Shown: piece after piece, positions 16,978 through 25,387 of the stretch
Layout: each line of letters begins with the position of its first letter
Position numbering within the stretch: position 1 is the first letter of the stretch
From: Actinoplanes oblitus
Lineage (GTDB): Bacteria > Actinomycetota > Actinomycetes > Mycobacteriales > Micromonosporaceae
NCBI RefSeq assembly: GCF_030252345.1
Contig: NZ_CP126980.1
Span: 3,735,501-3,799,500, forward strand
Direction of reading: 5' to 3'
Length of the DNA stretch: 64,000 nt
Notes under the pieces: generated by a model
Told to the model about the DNA's origin: nothing
What the model saw: only the letters and a program-made list of their open reading frames with translations
The model's database searches: none
Program-made: the position numbers and the translations under genes

Positions 16978-17667
16978 ATGCAGCCGAAACGGGGACCGCG
17001 CCGGAGACTTCGCACCGTGGCCGGGGTCCTGTTGCTGGTCGCCGCCCCGCTGAGCGTCCTGCTGATCGGCGCGGAGGAGGACGAGAAGATTTTCGACGCC
17101 CGCCTCGCCTACGCCGTCGCCCGCGACGGCCACGCCGGCGACACACATCGGGTGTCCGAGTACGCCCATACGATGCGCCGTACCGTCGAGATGGCTCAGG
17201 CCGGCTGGTTCCGGACCGAGGGCGAGGCCGTGGCGCAGATCGAGGACGCCTACCAGCGAGCCCTTCCCGGCACGCTCTTCCGGGTGCCGGCGGAACTCAG
17301 CGCGTCGGGGCAGGAAGTGACCCTGCGACTGCCACCCAGGGACCGCGGCCCCGGACAGGACGCGGTCGCGGCCGCGCTCGATCAGTACCGGACTGCCTGC
17401 CGCACCGCACTGGACAGCGGATTCTCCCGCGTCACGACGTCGCCGCGCAAAGCCGCGGTGCTCGCCGCCGACGAGAACCGCGTGGTCGCCGCCGCGGAAG
17501 CCGTGGAGAGCGCGGGGAACCTGGCCAGCCGGCGCGAGTCCGACGAGGCGATCCGGAAGATCCGGCGGGAGCACCTGGGTATGCAGGCCGGCGCCGCCGC
17601 GGTGCTGGGCGCGAGCGCTCTGGTCGTGCTGGGCCGACGCCGGCGGGCGCCGAAACCCGCGGAGTGA
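16978..17667 (+). CDS. Two-helix membrane protein of unknown function
   Basis: 229 residues. An Arg-rich N-terminus (MQPKRGPRRRLR) leads into a membrane helix at about 13-30. A long outside segment of about 165 residues follows, then a C-terminal helix (AGAAAVLGASALVVLG) and a basic tail. The extracellular part is helical and charged with no recognisable enzyme motif (DNRVVAAAEAVESAG-like stretches). Type of anchoring suggests both termini are cytoplasmic. Divergent from the integrase and convergent with the next gene. Function unknown. Confidence 0.7.
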   Translation: MQPKRGPRRRLRTVAGVLLLVAAPLSVLLIGAEEDEKIFDARLAYAVARDGHAGDTHRVSEYAHTMRRTVEMAQAGWFRTEGEAVAQIEDAYQRALPGTLFRVPAELSASGQEVTLRLPPRDRGPGQDAVAAALDQYRTACRTALDSGFSRVTTSPRKAAVLAADENRVVAAAEAVESAGNLASRRESDEAIRKIRREHLGMQAGAAAVLGASALVVLGRRRRAPKPAE

Positions 17668-17709
17668 CAGCGGGGTCCGTGCCGCACGGCCGGGAGCACC
17701 GCCGGTGTG

Positions 17710-18417
17710 TCACGGCGTGACGGCATGACCCGTACCGAAAATGATCTGTGCTGGCCGCTGGAGCGAAGCGATCAGCCGGCCGCGGCGAACACTCGGCGCC
17801 GGGGTGACCTGCCGGCGCAGCCGCTCGCGAGCGGCGATCGCCAGCTCGGCCTCCCGCTCGCCGCGCCGGGCCGCGGCCTCGGCCTGCCGGAAGACCTGCC
17901 GGCGGTGCGTGGCCACGGCCCTGAGCAGCACGAGTTCCTGCTCCACCGGATGCAGCCGCGGGTCCCAGCCGGCCCGCACGGCCGTCGCGGGCAGGTCGCC
18001 GCGTTCCACCGCGGCCCGCACCGACCGGTGCAGGAACCGTTCCCGGTCGGCGTACTCGGCGGCGGTCCGCGGCGCGTCCGGCGTCGCGAACGCCGCCGCG
18101 GCCCGCGCCCGGCCCACCCGCTCCTCGGCTCGCTGCCATCCCTGCCAGGCCTCGTCGGCGTGCGCCTCGGCGTCCCGGGCCACCTCCTGCCAGTGCTGCG
18201 CCAGCCGATCGGCACGGGCCGCCTCCGCCGCCGCCCATCCGGCGGCGAGCGGTTCCGGCCGCTCCCGGCGCAGCGCGTCCAGCACCGTGCGCACCGGATC
18301 CCGCATCGCCTCCGGATCGCCGAGCAACAGCAGCGCCGGCACCGAGACCAGCACCAGCACCAGCCAGATCGCCATCGGCCGAGGGTCGGCGAGCAGCATC
18401 TGCGACATGACGTTCAT
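17710..18417 (-). CDS. N-terminally anchored coiled-coil-like protein
   Basis: 235 residues. ATG 18417 has AGGAG nine bases upstream and is preferred over the long frame to 18720. One N-terminal membrane helix (PMAIWLVLVLVSVPALLLLG) is followed by a long Ala/Arg/Glu-rich helical segment (AAEAARADRLAQHWQEVARD, ERERFLHRSV-like), probably a cytoplasmic coiled coil. The 3' end runs through a copy of the TTTCGGTACG element. No known domain seen. A small membrane gene follows upstream on the same strand. Confidence 0.65.
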   Translation of the reverse strand: MNVMSQMLLADPRPMAIWLVLVLVSVPALLLLGDPEAMRDPVRTVLDALRRERPEPLAAGWAAAEAARADRLAQHWQEVARDAEAHADEAWQGWQRAEERVGRARAAAAFATPDAPRTAAEYADRERFLHRSVRAAVERGDLPATAVRAGWDPRLHPVEQELVLLRAVATHRRQVFRQAEAAARRGEREAELAIAARERLRRQVTPAPSVRRGRLIASLQRPAQIIFGTGHAVTP

Positions 18418-18448
18418 CCGTGAAAGCTCCTTGACCAGGAAAGATCCA

Positions 18449-18470
18449 TTTTCGGTACGGCGGGAAGCGC
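18449..18470 (+). repeat. Dispersed TTTCGGTACG element
   Basis: Reads TTTTCGGTACGGCGGGAAGC, just upstream of the 18417 start. A reverse copy lies at 17728-17743, so the gene between is flanked by inverted copies. See the finding on this family. Confidence 0.5.
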
Positions 18471-18511
18471 CGTTCCCGGGCAGGGCACCGGTACGGCGGG
18501 GAAGCTCGCGC

Positions 18512-18733
18512 CTACGCGAAGAGAACGGGCGGTGCGCGGGAGTCACCCGCGGACGCGACGACCTGGTCGGCCAGGACTCGCGTGTGATCGGCCACCACCA
18601 CGGTGACCGGGGCCTCGACGTGCACACCGGACGCGTCGTCCACCGTGACGGGGACCCTGACGGCGGCCAGCAACGCGGCCAGCAACACGGGCAAGAACCG
18701 GCGCAGAACCCCGCGCTCACCGTTCTTGGCCAT
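18512..18733 (-). CDS. Small secreted or anchored hypothetical protein
   Basis: 73 residues from ATG 18733. A basic N-terminus (MAKNGERGVLRRF) leads to a hydrophobic stretch LPVLLAALLAAVRVPV, a signal peptide or anchor, then a short beta-rich segment (VHVEAPVTVVVADHTRVLAD). Good GC3 throughout. Function unknown. Same strand as the coiled-coil-like gene 95 bases downstream. Confidence 0.5.
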   Translation of the reverse strand: MAKNGERGVLRRFLPVLLAALLAAVRVPVTVDDASGVHVEAPVTVVVADHTRVLADQVVASAGDSRAPPVLFA

Positions 18734-18864
18734 GGTCAACAACGTAGCGATCATGGCCGGTCCACTCCACGCGCCGCGCCCGGGACCTGCACCGAATGCA
18801 CAGATCTTCACCGGTCCGGGCGGTACCTGGCCGGCTCGGGGCCGGTGGTACTCGCGACGCCCGG

Positions 18865-20313
18865 TCAGGCGCCGTGCTCGGCCGGAGCCTTGGCGGCGCG
18901 GCGGGCCGCCCAGGTGACCAGCACCGCGCAGACAGCCGTCAGGGCGAGGGTCGCGACGGTCACCGAGTTCTCGAAGGAGCGCGCCGCGGCGGGGGAGCCG
19001 GCCACCTCGGCGAGCGACCCGGTGAGCGCGGCGGCCACGATGGTGCCGACCACCGCCATGCCGATGCTGCCGGCCACCTCCTGGCTGGTGTCGCTGAGCG
19101 CGGCGCCGGTGGACGTCTGGTCCTCGGGCAGCCCGCGCATCACGGTGACGCCGGCGATGGTGGCGACGACCCGCATGCCGGCCGCCGTCAGCGCCAGGGC
19201 GACGGCGATCCAGACGTAGTCGTAGCGGCCGAGCAGCGCGTAGATCACCAGGCCGGCGAGGACCGCCCCGGCCCCCAGCGGCGCGGCCTTGCCGGTGCCG
19301 AGCCGGTCCACGATCTTCTCGACGAACGGGCCGATCGCCAGCATCACGATCACCTGCGGCAGGTTGCCGAGCGCGGCCTGCGCCGGCGACCAGCCCCACA
19401 CGAGCTGCAGCTGGAGCGAGACGCTGAACGTGATGGCGGCCATGCCCAGGCCCATCGCGGCCTCGTAGGCCAGGGCCGCCGACACCGCCGGCCGCTTGAT
19501 CAGGGCGAAGTCGAACATCGGGTGGGCGGTGGTCCGCTCCCGGACCACGAAGGCGACCGCCGAGACGACCCCGAGGCCCAGCCACGGCAGCGCGTGCCGC
19601 CAGCCGTGCTCGACGACCTGGGTGGCGCTCCACAGGGCCAGGATGATCGTGGTGGTGCCGAGCACCGCGCCGGGCAGGTCGAGCGGGGCGCTGTTGCGGT
19701 GCGCCGGGTCGTCGGCCGGGATGCCGAACCGGATGCAGAGGATCGCGAGCACGGCGATCGGCACGTTCATCACCAGCAGCGTCTCCCAAGGCAGCACCTG
19801 CAGCACCAGCCCGCCCACGGTCGGGCCGACGGCCATGCCGACCAGGCCGACCGTGGTGATCAGCGAGGTGGCCCGCATCAGCAGGTTCTCCGCGTCGAAC
19901 AGGCGGAAGCAGAGCGCCATGGTGCCGGGCGCGGTCATCGCGGCGGTCACGCCGACGGCGGCCCGCACGGCGATCAGCTGGCCGGGCGTGTGCACCAGCA
20001 GGACCGCGAGGTTGGCGAGCGCGAACAGGCTCAGCCCGATCAGCATCATCCGCCGCGTACCGAACTTGTCGGCGATCGCGCCGAACGCCATCATCAGGCC
20101 GCCGAACAGCAGCGAGTAGCCCGTGGTGATCCACTGCAGGTCGGATGCCGAGGCGTTCAGGTCCTGGGAGATCCGCGGCAGCGCGACGTTCAGCACGGAG
20201 TTGTCGAGCATCTCCACCAGGAAGACGACCGACAGCCCGAGGATCGCGGGCCACACGGCCCGCAGCGAGGTGGGACGCGCCTTCTCCGGCGCCTCCAGGA
20301 CTGCGGTGCTCAT
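18865..20313 (-). CDS. MFS drug exporter, DHA2 (14-helix) type
   Basis: 482 residues from ATG 20313, with GGAGGGGG upstream. About 14 membrane helices. Motif A-like loop ADKFGTRRMMLIGL, first-helix FLVEMLDNSVLNVALPRISQ (the DHA2 D1 Asp with NVALP) and motif C-like TTVGLVGMAVGPTVGGLVL are all present. Family members expel lipophilic drugs or dyes using the proton gradient. The divergent TetR gene and two perfect palindromes in the spacer indicate drug-inducible control. Confidence 0.9.
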   Translation of the reverse strand: MSTAVLEAPEKARPTSLRAVWPAILGLSVVFLVEMLDNSVLNVALPRISQDLNASASDLQWITTGYSLLFGGLMMAFGAIADKFGTRRMMLIGLSLFALANLAVLLVHTPGQLIAVRAAVGVTAAMTAPGTMALCFRLFDAENLLMRATSLITTVGLVGMAVGPTVGGLVLQVLPWETLLVMNVPIAVLAILCIRFGIPADDPAHRNSAPLDLPGAVLGTTTIILALWSATQVVEHGWRHALPWLGLGVVSAVAFVVRERTTAHPMFDFALIKRPAVSAALAYEAAMGLGMAAITFSVSLQLQLVWGWSPAQAALGNLPQVIVMLAIGPFVEKIVDRLGTGKAAPLGAGAVLAGLVIYALLGRYDYVWIAVALALTAAGMRVVATIAGVTVMRGLPEDQTSTGAALSDTSQEVAGSIGMAVVGTIVAAALTGSLAEVAGSPAAARSFENSVTVATLALTAVCAVLVTWAARRAAKAPAEHGA

Positions 20314-20371
20314 CACGGAACCCCCTCCAGGGAACTTCGGGGGAGCGGTCCCCCGGTAACCGGCATATCTC

Positions 20372-20413
20372 TGGAACGGCGTTCCAGGAGACCCAGTTTG
20401 GAACGCCGTTCCA
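20372..20413. promoter_or_regulatory. Twin TetR operators
   Basis: TGGAACGGCGTTCCA (20372-20386) and TGGAACGCCGTTCCA (20399-20413) are palindromic 15-mers with centres 27 bp apart, in the spacer between the exporter start (20313) and the TetR start (20433). They are very likely the binding sites of the divergent TetR protein. Confidence 0.8.
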
Positions 20414-20432
20414 GACATGTCAAGATGGCGTC

Positions 20433-21113
20433 ATGGCGAGCAGGGCGCGGCACCCGGACCGGCGCGAGGACGCGCTTTCCCAGGAGCGGATCATCGAAGC
20501 CGCCGTCGAGATGCTCGACGCGGGCGGGGAGAGCGCGCTGACCTTCCGCGCGCTCAGCGCGACCCTGAAGACCGGTCCCGGCGCGATCTACTGGCACGTG
20601 GCGAACAAGGGTGAGCTGCTCACCGCCGCCGCCGACGCGGTGCTCACCGGTGCGATGCCGGCCACCGGTGCCGGCGAGGTCCCGCAGGACGTGATCCGCG
20701 CCGTCGCGCTCGGCGTCTTCGACGCGATCGAGGCGCACCCGTGGATCGGCGAGCAGATGTCCCAGCTCTCCTCGCAGTCCACCACGCTGCGCATCTTCGA
20801 ACGCCTGGGCCGCCAGGTGCAGGCCCTCGGCGTTCCCGGACCGGCCCAGTTCGACGCCGCGTCGGCCCTGCTCAACTACATCCTCGGCGTGGCCGCCCAG
20901 AACGCCGCGATGGCCCGTTCGGTCCAGCGGGGCACCGACCGCGCCGAGGTGCTCGACCTGGTCGCCTCGCTGTGGACCAGCCTCGACACCGACGAGTACC
21001 CGTTCCTGCGCAACATCGCCGCCCAGCTGCGGGACCACGACGACCGGGCCCAGTTCCTGGCCGGCGTCGACCTGATCCTGGCCGGCATCGCCAGCCGGTA
21101 CCCGCCGGCCTGA
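20433..21113 (+). CDS. TetR family repressor
   Basis: 226 residues. The HTH is textbook: RIIEAAVEMLDAGGESALTF, then RALSATLKTGPGAIYWHVAN. The C-terminal domain is the ligand-binding, dimerising half. ATG 20433 lies 20 bases after the second operator palindrome. It should repress itself and the divergent MFS exporter until a substrate binds. The downstream gene is convergent. Confidence 0.9.
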   Translation: MASRARHPDRREDALSQERIIEAAVEMLDAGGESALTFRALSATLKTGPGAIYWHVANKGELLTAAADAVLTGAMPATGAGEVPQDVIRAVALGVFDAIEAHPWIGEQMSQLSSQSTTLRIFERLGRQVQALGVPGPAQFDAASALLNYILGVAAQNAAMARSVQRGTDRAEVLDLVASLWTSLDTDEYPFLRNIAAQLRDHDDRAQFLAGVDLILAGIASRYPPA

Positions 21114-21299
21114 GGGCGCCTCAGGGCCTGATCACCAGGTCATCGCCCGGCCGCTTCCGCGCTGGTGCGGAGAAAGGGCAGATCGCGGGGGAGCAGGCGC
21201 CGGCGGCGCGCAGCACCAGGTCGAGAACCCGGGCCATGGTGGCCTCCACCGCCGTCCGGTCCTCGGCATCCCGGTCCGGGCGACGCCCCCGCGACCCGG

Positions 21300-21776
21300 T
21301 CAGGAGACGGTGACCAGCCAGATGGTGGCGGTCGACTCGGCCTTGTCGGACGCGGACGCGCAGCCTCGGTAGCAGTTGCTCAGCGTCACCGTCACCTCGC
21401 CCGGTGCGTCCGCCTGGTAGATGAAGTAACGGGTGCCGGCCCCGCCGCCGTCCGCCGGTCCGAACAGCCGGTCGTGTACCCGGCTGTAGGTGAACTGCTC
21501 GTCCACCGCCCGCAGCACGCCGGTGGCCGGGACCTGCGCCGTCCAGTGGTCCCCGGCCGAGGCGCCCCGATCCGGCACCGCCAGCGTCAGCCGATCCCCG
21601 GCGGCGATGGCCACGGTCAGCTCCTGCTGGTCGGCAACGGTCCCGTAGGTGGCGTGCCGATACCAGGCGTACAGCCCCCAGCCGGCCCCGGTCACCACGA
21701 TCAGCACCGCCAGTCCCAGCACCAGAACCCGCCGCCCACGCCACCGCACGCCGCACACGGTAGTCGACTCATCCAT
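21300..21776 (-). CDS. Membrane-anchored chagasin-like (I42 inhibitor fold) protein
   Basis: 158 residues from ATG 21776. One N-terminal membrane helix (RVLVLGLAVLIVVTGAGWGL) is followed by an extracellular beta domain. The order GDHWTAQVP, then GGGAGTRYFIYQADAPGEVT and SNCYRGC parallels the NPTTG, GxGG and RPW loops of I42 cysteine-protease inhibitors, but loop sequences are altered. So the fold is plausible and inhibition is not shown. Two Cys near the end may form a disulphide. Divergent from the Lon-like protease gene, an interesting neighbour. Confidence 0.5.
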   Translation of the reverse strand: MDESTTVCGVRWRGRRVLVLGLAVLIVVTGAGWGLYAWYRHATYGTVADQQELTVAIAAGDRLTLAVPDRGASAGDHWTAQVPATGVLRAVDEQFTYSRVHDRLFGPADGGGAGTRYFIYQADAPGEVTVTLSNCYRGCASASDKAESTATIWLVTVS

Positions 21777-21860
21777 GCCCGGTGATCTCGTTCCCACCGG
21801 CTGGGTCGTCGCCACCGGCCCGGCGACGGGCGGCACCACGGCATCGGTACGCTCCCCTCG

Positions 21861-22613
21861 ATGAAACGTGGCCACCTGATCGCCGCCGGCGCCCTGATCA
21901 CCGCTCTGCTCGGGGTCGGCGCGGCAGTCCTGCCGATGCCCTACGTGCTGCTCGAGCCGGGACCGACGGTCGACACGCTGGGCAGCAAGGACGGCCACGA
22001 CGTGATCACGGTGACCGGCGCCGGGGTGTCCGCGTCGGCCGGCCAGCTGCGACTCACCACTGTCGCCGTGGAGACCGGCGTCGACCTGCCCGAGGCGTGG
22101 CGCGCCTGGCTCGACTCGGAGCGGGCCCTGGTGCCGCGCGAGGCGGTCTTCACCGCCGGCAAGACCGACAAGCAGGTCAACGAGCAGAACGCGACGGCGT
22201 TCCAGGAGTCCGAGTCGACGGCCGTCACCGTCGCGCTGGCCAAGCTCGGCAACCCGGCCGGGGTGAAGGTCACCGTGGACGTCAACGGGATCGGCGGCCC
22301 CAGCGCCGGGCTGATGATCAGCCTCGGCATCATCGACAAGCTCACCCCGGCCGATCTGACCGGCGGCCGGATCGTGGCCGGCACCGGCACCGTCGACGAG
22401 GCCGGCAAGGTCGGCCCGATCGGCGGCATCCCGCAGAAACTGCACGGCGCCAAGGCGTCCGGCGCGACGTATTTCCTCGTCCCGGCCGGCAACTGCGCCG
22501 AGGCCCGGCGCAACGCGGTGCCCGGCCTGCCGATGGCCAAGGTCGAGACGGTCGACGACGCGCTGGCCGCGCTCACGACCATCGCCGCCGGGGGCACCCC
22601 GGCCGGCTGCTAA
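21861..22613 (+). CDS. YlbL-like membrane Lon (S16) peptidase lacking PDZ domain
   Basis: 250 residues. An N-terminal membrane helix is followed by PMPYVLLEPGPTVDTLG, typical of YlbL-like proteins. The C-terminal Lon domain has the Ser in GIGGPSAGLMISLGIIDKLT and the Lys in DEAGKVGPIGGIPQKLHGAK, so the Ser-Lys dyad is intact and the active site faces outside. Usual members are about 340-360 residues, with a PDZ domain between the two blocks. Here GKTDKQVNEQNATAFQESES passes almost directly into the Lon domain. Substrate recognition may therefore differ. The end overlaps the convergent gene by four bases. Confidence 0.8.
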   Translation: MKRGHLIAAGALITALLGVGAAVLPMPYVLLEPGPTVDTLGSKDGHDVITVTGAGVSASAGQLRLTTVAVETGVDLPEAWRAWLDSERALVPREAVFTAGKTDKQVNEQNATAFQESESTAVTVALAKLGNPAGVKVTVDVNGIGGPSAGLMISLGIIDKLTPADLTGGRIVAGTGTVDEAGKVGPIGGIPQKLHGAKASGATYFLVPAGNCAEARRNAVPGLPMAKVETVDDALAALTTIAAGGTPAGC

Positions 22614-23374
22614 CCGCCGAGGTCCCAGCCGCGGACCCGGTGCACCCGGGCCGTCTTGGGATGCTCTCCGGTACGCGGACCGAGCTCCCACAGGTCGATC
22701 AGCAGGAACTGGGGGTAGCGCGGAGCCTGCGCCGAGCGATAGAGCCGCACGCCCTCGCAGCCGATGACGGTGCCCTCCGGACCCCAGATCGCCGTCCAGG
22801 TGTGCGGCCGCGCGGCGTCCACCGGGATCCGGACCTCGGTCATCTCCGGCCGGAGCCGGTCGTCGTGGTGCGCCTTGATCCCGCACCGGGCGGTGGTCAG
22901 GTCGGCCGCCTCGATCTCGAAGACGCACACCTCGCCGCTGTCCCGCGCGTCCAGGTGCTCGGTGCCGACCAGCCAGGCGGCGAGCATGCAGCCCTCGTCC
23001 ACACTGGCGGTGACGGTGATGTCGACCCGGCCGGCGCGGGGCGCCCAGAGCAGCCGGGCCGGCGTCTCGGTCCGCACGACCAGGCCGTCCGGGCGGTGCC
23101 GGTGGGTGCCCCGGCCGGAGCCCAGCGGGCCGGCGAACGTACCGGTCTGGATGTTGGAAACCCGCAGTGGTGCGTCCTCGGGCCGCCAGTCCCGCTGGTC
23201 CTCGTCGATCCGCAGGCGCAGGCCGCCGCCGTCGAAGTCGTAGCGGGCCGCGGACCGGTCCGGGGTGGTCCACTGTGGCAGGTAGTGATCGATCCAGAGG
23301 TCGTCGCGCAGGCGCGGCCCGGCGAAGTCGTCGTCGAGGTCGGGACGGCGGGCGGGCGGCTCCGGGAGGCTCAT
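22610..23374 (-). CDS. Concanavalin-like (GH16-type) protein
   Basis: 254 residues. DDFAGPRLRDDLWIDHYLPQ and the later SGEVCVFEIEAADL resemble the jelly-roll glucanase/lectin fold and the GH16 E-x-D-x-E strand, but the catalytic spacing is not canonical. No signal peptide, so cytosolic unless exported another way. Related actinobacterial proteins are often labelled family 16 glycosyl hydrolases. Converges with the Lon-like gene. Start ATG 23374 lies close to the divergent globin-fusion gene (43 bases). Confidence 0.55.
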   Translation of the reverse strand: MSLPEPPARRPDLDDDFAGPRLRDDLWIDHYLPQWTTPDRSAARYDFDGGGLRLRIDEDQRDWRPEDAPLRVSNIQTGTFAGPLGSGRGTHRHRPDGLVVRTETPARLLWAPRAGRVDITVTASVDEGCMLAAWLVGTEHLDARDSGEVCVFEIEAADLTTARCGIKAHHDDRLRPEMTEVRIPVDAARPHTWTAIWGPEGTVIGCEGVRLYRSAQAPRYPQFLLIDLWELGPRTGEHPKTARVHRVRGWDLGG

Positions 23375-23416
23375 GATTACATACTTACACGCTTACATTG
23401 CTCTATGGTGGTCGGC

Positions 23417-24154
23417 ATGACGGTCGAGTACATCCGATACCGCATCCCTGGTGACACCGCCGCCTTCGAGCAGGCCATCGCCCGCGCGGCCCGATTCCTG
23501 GCCCGGGCGCCGCAGTGCGCCGACTACGAACTGAGCCACCGCACCGACCAGCCGGACAGCTACCTGCTGCGGATCACCTGGGCCGCCGGCTCCGGTGGCG
23601 AGCCGATCCCGGCCTTCCTCGCCGAGATCGAGCCCTACGCCGACGCGATCGAGGAGAGGTCCCGCTATGAGCCGGCCGAGGTGGCCGGCGCCGGCGGTTC
23701 CGTGCCGAGCATGTACGAGTGGGCCGGCGGCCTCGAGGCGCTCGAGCGGCTGACCGAGCGGTTCTACCAGCTCGTGCCGGCCGACGAGCTGGTCGGGCCG
23801 CTGTTCGCCCGGATGGACCCGGGCCATCCGCGGCACGTCGCGTTGTGGCTGGCCGAGGTGTTCGGCGGGCCGGACCGCTACACCAGGGAGCGCGGCGGAT
23901 ACCCGGCCATGCTCGGGCATCACCTCGGGAAGGCGATCACCGAGCCGCAGCGGCGGCGCTGGGTGAGCCTGCTGCTCGACGCGGCCGACGAGGTCGGGCT
24001 GCCGGACGATCCGGAGTTCCGGGCGGCGTTCGTGGGCTACCTCGAGTGGGGCACCCGGCTGGCGCTGGCCAACTCGCAGCTGGGAGCCACCCCACCCCGG
24101 CAGGCTCCGGTGCCGCATTGGGGGTGGGGGGTGGCGCCGCCGTACCAGGGGTGA
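23417..24154 (+). CDS. Antibiotic-biosynthesis monooxygenase domain fused to truncated haemoglobin
   Basis: 245 residues from ATG 23417 (GGTGG six bases upstream); ATG 23405 is in frame. Residues ~1-95 form a ferredoxin-like ABM domain (VEYIRYRIPGDTAAFEQAIA). Residues ~100-230 are a group II truncated globin: LEALERLTERFYQLVPADEL, proximal-His region GHPRHVALWLAEVFGGP, RERGGYPAMLGHHLGKAIT and late Trp in YLEWGTRLAL. Group II globins bind O2 or NO. The ABM half may receive or pass oxygen chemistry, or serve as a sensor. It is a known but uncommon domain pairing. Confidence 0.85.
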   Translation: MTVEYIRYRIPGDTAAFEQAIARAARFLARAPQCADYELSHRTDQPDSYLLRITWAAGSGGEPIPAFLAEIEPYADAIEERSRYEPAEVAGAGGSVPSMYEWAGGLEALERLTERFYQLVPADELVGPLFARMDPGHPRHVALWLAEVFGGPDRYTRERGGYPAMLGHHLGKAITEPQRRRWVSLLLDAADEVGLPDDPEFRAAFVGYLEWGTRLALANSQLGATPPRQAPVPHWGWGVAPPYQG

Positions 24155-24274
24155 CCACGCACCGCGGCCATCCCGGGCCGTCCGGGCCGGCTTCCTGCTG
24201 ACCGCCGGGATCAGCATGTGATAACTATTGGCCCCGACGGCTCGCGTTCCGCCGGGCCGTCCGCAAGGAGAGCA

Positions 24275-24856
24275 ATGACGATGTCGAATACTGCCCGGCC
24301 CGGCCCGGGCTCGGATCTGCGGGACGCCGAGCAGGCGGCAACCGGTGTCTCGGTCACGGCCGTCACCGTGCTCGGCGTCGTGGCGGTGCTGGCGGTCGCC
24401 CTGGATCAGCTCGTCAAGGAACTGTCGACCAACGGGCTGACCGCGAACGAGCCGGTCCGTACCCTCGGTGGCCTGGTCTATCTGTGCCTGTGGCGCAACA
24501 GCGGTGCGGCGTGGAGCGTCGGAAGCGGGCACACGTGGGTGTTTCCGCTGGTGGCCATCGCGGTCGCCGGATGGATCGGCTGGGTCGCGGTGCGCCTTCG
24601 CTCGAAGCCGTGGGCGGTCGCGCTCGGTCTCGTGCTCGGCGGGACGCTGGGCAATCTCGGCGACCGGCTGTTCCGCGATCCGGGCGTGCTGCGCGGGCAC
24701 GTGGTCGACATGATCAGCCTCTTCGGACCGGACGCCCAGTACTTCCCCGTCTTCAACGTCGCTGACATGTGCCTCACCATCGGTGTGACGCTGGCGGTCG
24801 CGCTCGAGCTGACCGGGCGAGCCCGTGACGGCTCACGCCGGCAGTCGGCCAGATGA
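24275..24856 (+). CDS. lspA: Lipoprotein signal peptidase (signal peptidase II)
   Basis: 193 residues from ATG 24275, with AAGGAG upstream. Four membrane helices. The catalytic Asp pair is D130 in NLGDRLFR and D164 in FNVADMCLTIG, and the first conserved block is LDQLVKEL. It cleaves the signal peptide of prolipoproteins at the lipobox after diacylglycerol transfer. The gene is not next to a pseudouridine synthase or DnaE gene as lspA often is, so this may be a second copy. The N-terminal 35 residues are extra and hydrophilic. Confidence 0.9.
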   Translation: MTMSNTARPGPGSDLRDAEQAATGVSVTAVTVLGVVAVLAVALDQLVKELSTNGLTANEPVRTLGGLVYLCLWRNSGAAWSVGSGHTWVFPLVAIAVAGWIGWVAVRLRSKPWAVALGLVLGGTLGNLGDRLFRDPGVLRGHVVDMISLFGPDAQYFPVFNVADMCLTIGVTLAVALELTGRARDGSRRQSAR

Positions 24857-24916
24857 CGTCCGGCACGTGACCGGCGAGAGCTGATCGGCCGCCGCAACCG
24901 GAACCGCTGATCGTCG

Positions 24917-25162
24917 TCAGCGATCGCGTATCGTCCGCCGCCGCACGAACCCGAAGTACCCGGCAAGGAGCAGATACAAGGCGGTGAAACAAGCCGCTGC
25001 GGTATGCGTGCTCCCCGTCCTGTCACCGATCGCGAGCACCGCCGCAAGCAGTCCCGCGAGCACGACCAGCGTCAGAACGATGCCGGTGTCCGTACCCGTC
25101 CATGCGCTTGCCGAGCCTCGGTCCCGCTGCGCGTAGGAACTTGCCCGGTCCCGGCAGATCAC
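24917..25162 (-). CDS. Small two-helix membrane protein
   Basis: 81 residues if GTG 25162 is the start; no clear ribosome site. Two hydrophobic helices (GIVLTLVVLAGLLAAVLAIG and CFTALYLLLAGYFGFV) end in a basic tail RRRTIRDR. Composition fits a genuine small membrane protein. Converges with lspA. Function unknown. Confidence 0.5.
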   Translation of the reverse strand: MICRDRASSYAQRDRGSASAWTGTDTGIVLTLVVLAGLLAAVLAIGDRTGSTHTAAACFTALYLLLAGYFGFVRRRTIRDR

Positions 25163-25387
25163 TGCTAGGGCTCGTGCTGGAGCGGGAATGGTCAGCGGGC
25201 CGCTTCGGCGAGTCCGTGCCGCCGACCTCTGTTTTCGCCACGGCGCCGCGAGCTGCCTGCTGTCTCGCCATCGAGACGTCGCGCGGCAGGCCCGGATCGC
25301 CGGGGGATCCGATGTCGAGAACGGCCGGGTGGCTCCGTCCCCGGGGCACGAGCACGCCAGGACGGCACCTTCGAAGGAGCGACCACC

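Noticed and set aside
21121..21240. 39-codon minus-strand frame ending near the TetR stop
   Set aside because: Too short, no ribosome site and no similarity; could not be separated from chance.
25163..25387. Frames upstream of the PPOX gene
   Set aside because: Composition is shadow-like on both strands and no start is supported.
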